From Achromobacter spanius (GTDB taxonomy: Bacteria; Pseudomonadota; Gammaproteobacteria; Burkholderiales; Burkholderiaceae_B), in the NCBI RefSeq assembly GCF_002812705.1, contig NZ_CP025030.1, positions 4,712,001-4,776,000 on the forward strand: a stretch of DNA of 64,000 nt. The letters run 5' to 3'. Below the pieces are notes generated by a model. The model did not search any database. It saw only the letters and a list, made by a program, of their open reading frames with translations, and was not told where the DNA came from. Position numbers and translations under genes: made by a program. Below are positions 62,812-64,000 of the stretch, in pieces; the first letter of the stretch is position 1; each line of letters starts with the position of its first letter.

Positions 62812-64000
62812 GTTTTAACCGCCAATTCATAGGGGAGCTGGTGGAAGGTTATGCCAAGTTTTGCCAGCTTTGATTTGTCGAAGCGAGTACGGGCTCCATA
62901 GACAACTTTTGGCCCATCAAACCCAGAAAGCACCTCATTTAGATAAGCCAATGACCGGCCATTAAGGACATTGCCTCCGTCCTCCGAGCTATCCTTCAGG
63001 ATACCGTTATAGAGCAAGAAGATAGCCCGCCCCTTGTGCGTGCCAAGGTAGGGGGTGCGATGTTGTGCAATGATCAGCGCAGATTCCGCAAGTCCAACTC
63101 CGGTCTCCATAAACCATACAAATTCCGCTAGCTGGTCGTAGGATACGGTTGAGCGTATTTTTCCATCAGCTTGGAATAAGGGCTCCTCCGATAGGCGGAA
63201 ATACTGAAAGCCTCCACCCAGGCCAGGAACCGGCGTCTTCTTCTTTCCAACCAGAGGGGTATACCCCTCAATTGCCTTTTTGATCCGCGTCCTTGTTTTG
63301 GTTTCTGCCGTGTTACTGTCGATCTCAACCAAAATGAAATTTAGTGGCTTTTTCAAATGTTGGTTCTTGCGGAGCACCGCGTGCGCCGTCGTTCCAGAAC
63401 CGCCAAAGCTATCCAAGACGATGTCGCCAGGCTCGGTAACCATCCCAACCAAATCAGCAATTACCTCTGAGTCCTTTGGAAATGGAAAAGCCCCTGCGCC
63501 TAATAAGGACTCCACTTCCAGAGTCGCAGCCCTTCCATCCTTATAGAAAACGCTCATCATTGGCTCCTCGTCGATCTCGAAGAGGTAGCTCTTTCGATTA
63601 GGAATAGTCGTATGGTCCTTACCGAAATGAATTCGTGGGGGATCGTCGGCTAGAGCCGCCTTTGTGGTGTCTTCCTCCCAGCGCCACCCAGTTGAAGGCA
63701 TTGCGCACGGCTGCTGGGTAGTCGGATGCAGTATGGGGTATCTAGGTCTATTTTCCCGACCGTCATCTGGCCCAGCGAAATCAGCCGCGAAGTAGAGGCC
63801 GCGCTTGTCGGACCAGTTGTAGTGTTTATGCGCCTTCCTAGGATCCGTTTTTGGCATCGCGCGATACCAAGCCATCATCTCCTTACGGATAATGGTGTGG
63901 TCATCGCCATGCTTCTTTCGCAGGTCATCATAAAACTCTAAAACCTCTTCAACACCAGGCTTCTTACGCCTCCATTTGACTTTGCGAGCTTTCAGTAAAG
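62802..64000 (-). CDS. Type III-like DNA methyltransferase subunit (Mod), C-terminal part, runs off the right edge
   Basis: The frame is open to base 64000, so only ~399 C-terminal codons are seen; the true start and the catalytic DPPY-type motif lie outside. The SAM-binding motif I is DIVLDSFGGSGTTAHAVLRK, typical of beta-class N6-adenine methyltransferases where motif I follows the catalytic motif. The downstream half (YQLA/VWF; GTHKGRAIFLLYNG; LAKLGITFHQLPYELAVKTW) matches type III Mod ends. It modifies the host DNA and guides the Res subunit encoded next. Confidence 0.88.
   Translation of the reverse strand, partial: LLKARKVKWRRKKPGVEEVLEFYDDLRKKHGDDHTIIRKEMMAWYRAMPKTDPRKAHKHYNWSDKRGLYFAADFAGPDDGRENRPRYPILHPTTQQPCAMPSTGWRWEEDTTKAALADDPPRIHFGKDHTTIPNRKSYLFEIDEEPMMSVFYKDGRAATLEVESLLGAGAFPFPKDSEVIADLVGMVTEPGDIVLDSFGGSGTTAHAVLRKNQHLKKPLNFILVEIDSNTAETKTRTRIKKAIEGYTPLVGKKKTPVPGLGGGFQYFRLSEEPLFQADGKIRSTVSYDQLAEFVWFMETGVGLAESALIIAQHRTPYLGTHKGRAIFLLYNGILKDSSEDGGNVLNGRSLAYLNEVLSGFDGPKVVYGARTRFDKSKLAKLGITFHQLPYELAVKTWF

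Larger units (their letters stand above)
55926..64000. mobile_element. Putative Tn7-like transposon, one end with defence cargo (other end outside the window)
   Basis: The end at 55926 reads TGGTGAATGACATTAAAGTC. Tn7's left end reads TGTGGGCGGACAATAAAGTC: same length before GACA-TAAAGTC and similar order. Inward lie further copies of the same ~20-bp motif, as TnsB-binding sites do in Tn7. comEC is interrupted at exactly this point. The cargo visible is hamB, hamA, a type III-like restriction gene and its methyltransferase. No transposase is in the window, so the family is inferred from the end only. Confidence 0.65.

Noticed and set aside
1..64000. tRNA and rRNA genes
   Set aside because: No cloverleaf with a TTCRA-type T-loop and no rRNA-like stretch was noticed on either strand; a covariance-model search could still reveal one.

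Overview
The window reads as chromosome of a high-GC betaproteobacterium of the Alcaligenaceae, most like Achromobacter or a close Bordetella relative. The basis is the full-length purL, the wealth of LysR regulators, TRAP and Bug-type solute receptors, the haemagglutinin-type two-partner secretion locus and the overall codon use. Species cannot be fixed from the sequence alone.

Layout, left to right. (1) 1-12.5 kb: the 5' end of a chemoreceptor gene behind a sigma-28-type promoter, a LysR regulator, purL, a three-gene TRAP transporter closed by a perfect terminator, a REP-like repeat cluster, greB, the PHP-family nuclease rnm, and an alpha/beta hydrolase whose last ~24 codons are present in three tandem copies. 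(2) 12.5-21.5 kb: cfa, a GMC oxidoreductase divergent from a LysR gene, a Bug receptor, a DauA-like D-amino-acid dehydrogenase divergent from an XRE-cupin regulator, a flavodoxin-fold reductase and a small iron-permease-family protein. (3) 21.7-29.6 kb: a nitrite-assimilation operon nirB-nirD-nirC-[PP2C/kinase]-cobA-nasR, preceded by a sigma-54 promoter and a leader terminator. Its last gene encodes a NIT-ANTAR antiterminator that probably acts on that leader. (4) 29.7-32 kb: an MFS exporter and its MarR repressor, with the same palindrome in front of both. (5) 32-39.7 kb: a LacI regulator, TRAP receptor, fused TRAP permease, VOC protein, RuBisCO-like protein and DUF1537 acid-sugar kinase, which looks like a complete uptake and catabolic operon for an unidentified sugar acid. 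(6) 39.7-54 kb: a contact-dependent inhibition (CDI) locus on the minus strand, cdiB-cdiA-two related immunity-type genes, followed by a decayed fragment of another cdiA/fhaB copy. (7) 54-64 kb: comEC, cut off after its 5' third at the end of what looks like a Tn7-like transposon. Next to that end lies defence cargo: a Hachiman/AbpAB-type pair (hamA, hamB) and a type III-like restriction-modification pair whose methyltransferase runs off the window.

The most interesting items are the Tn7-like end inside comEC with its defence cargo, the RuBisCO-like-protein operon, the nitrite operon with its own leader/antiterminator pair and a kinase-phosphatase fusion, the CDI locus with its paired immunity genes and FHA remnant, and the triplicated C-terminal coding segment behind the hydrolase gene.
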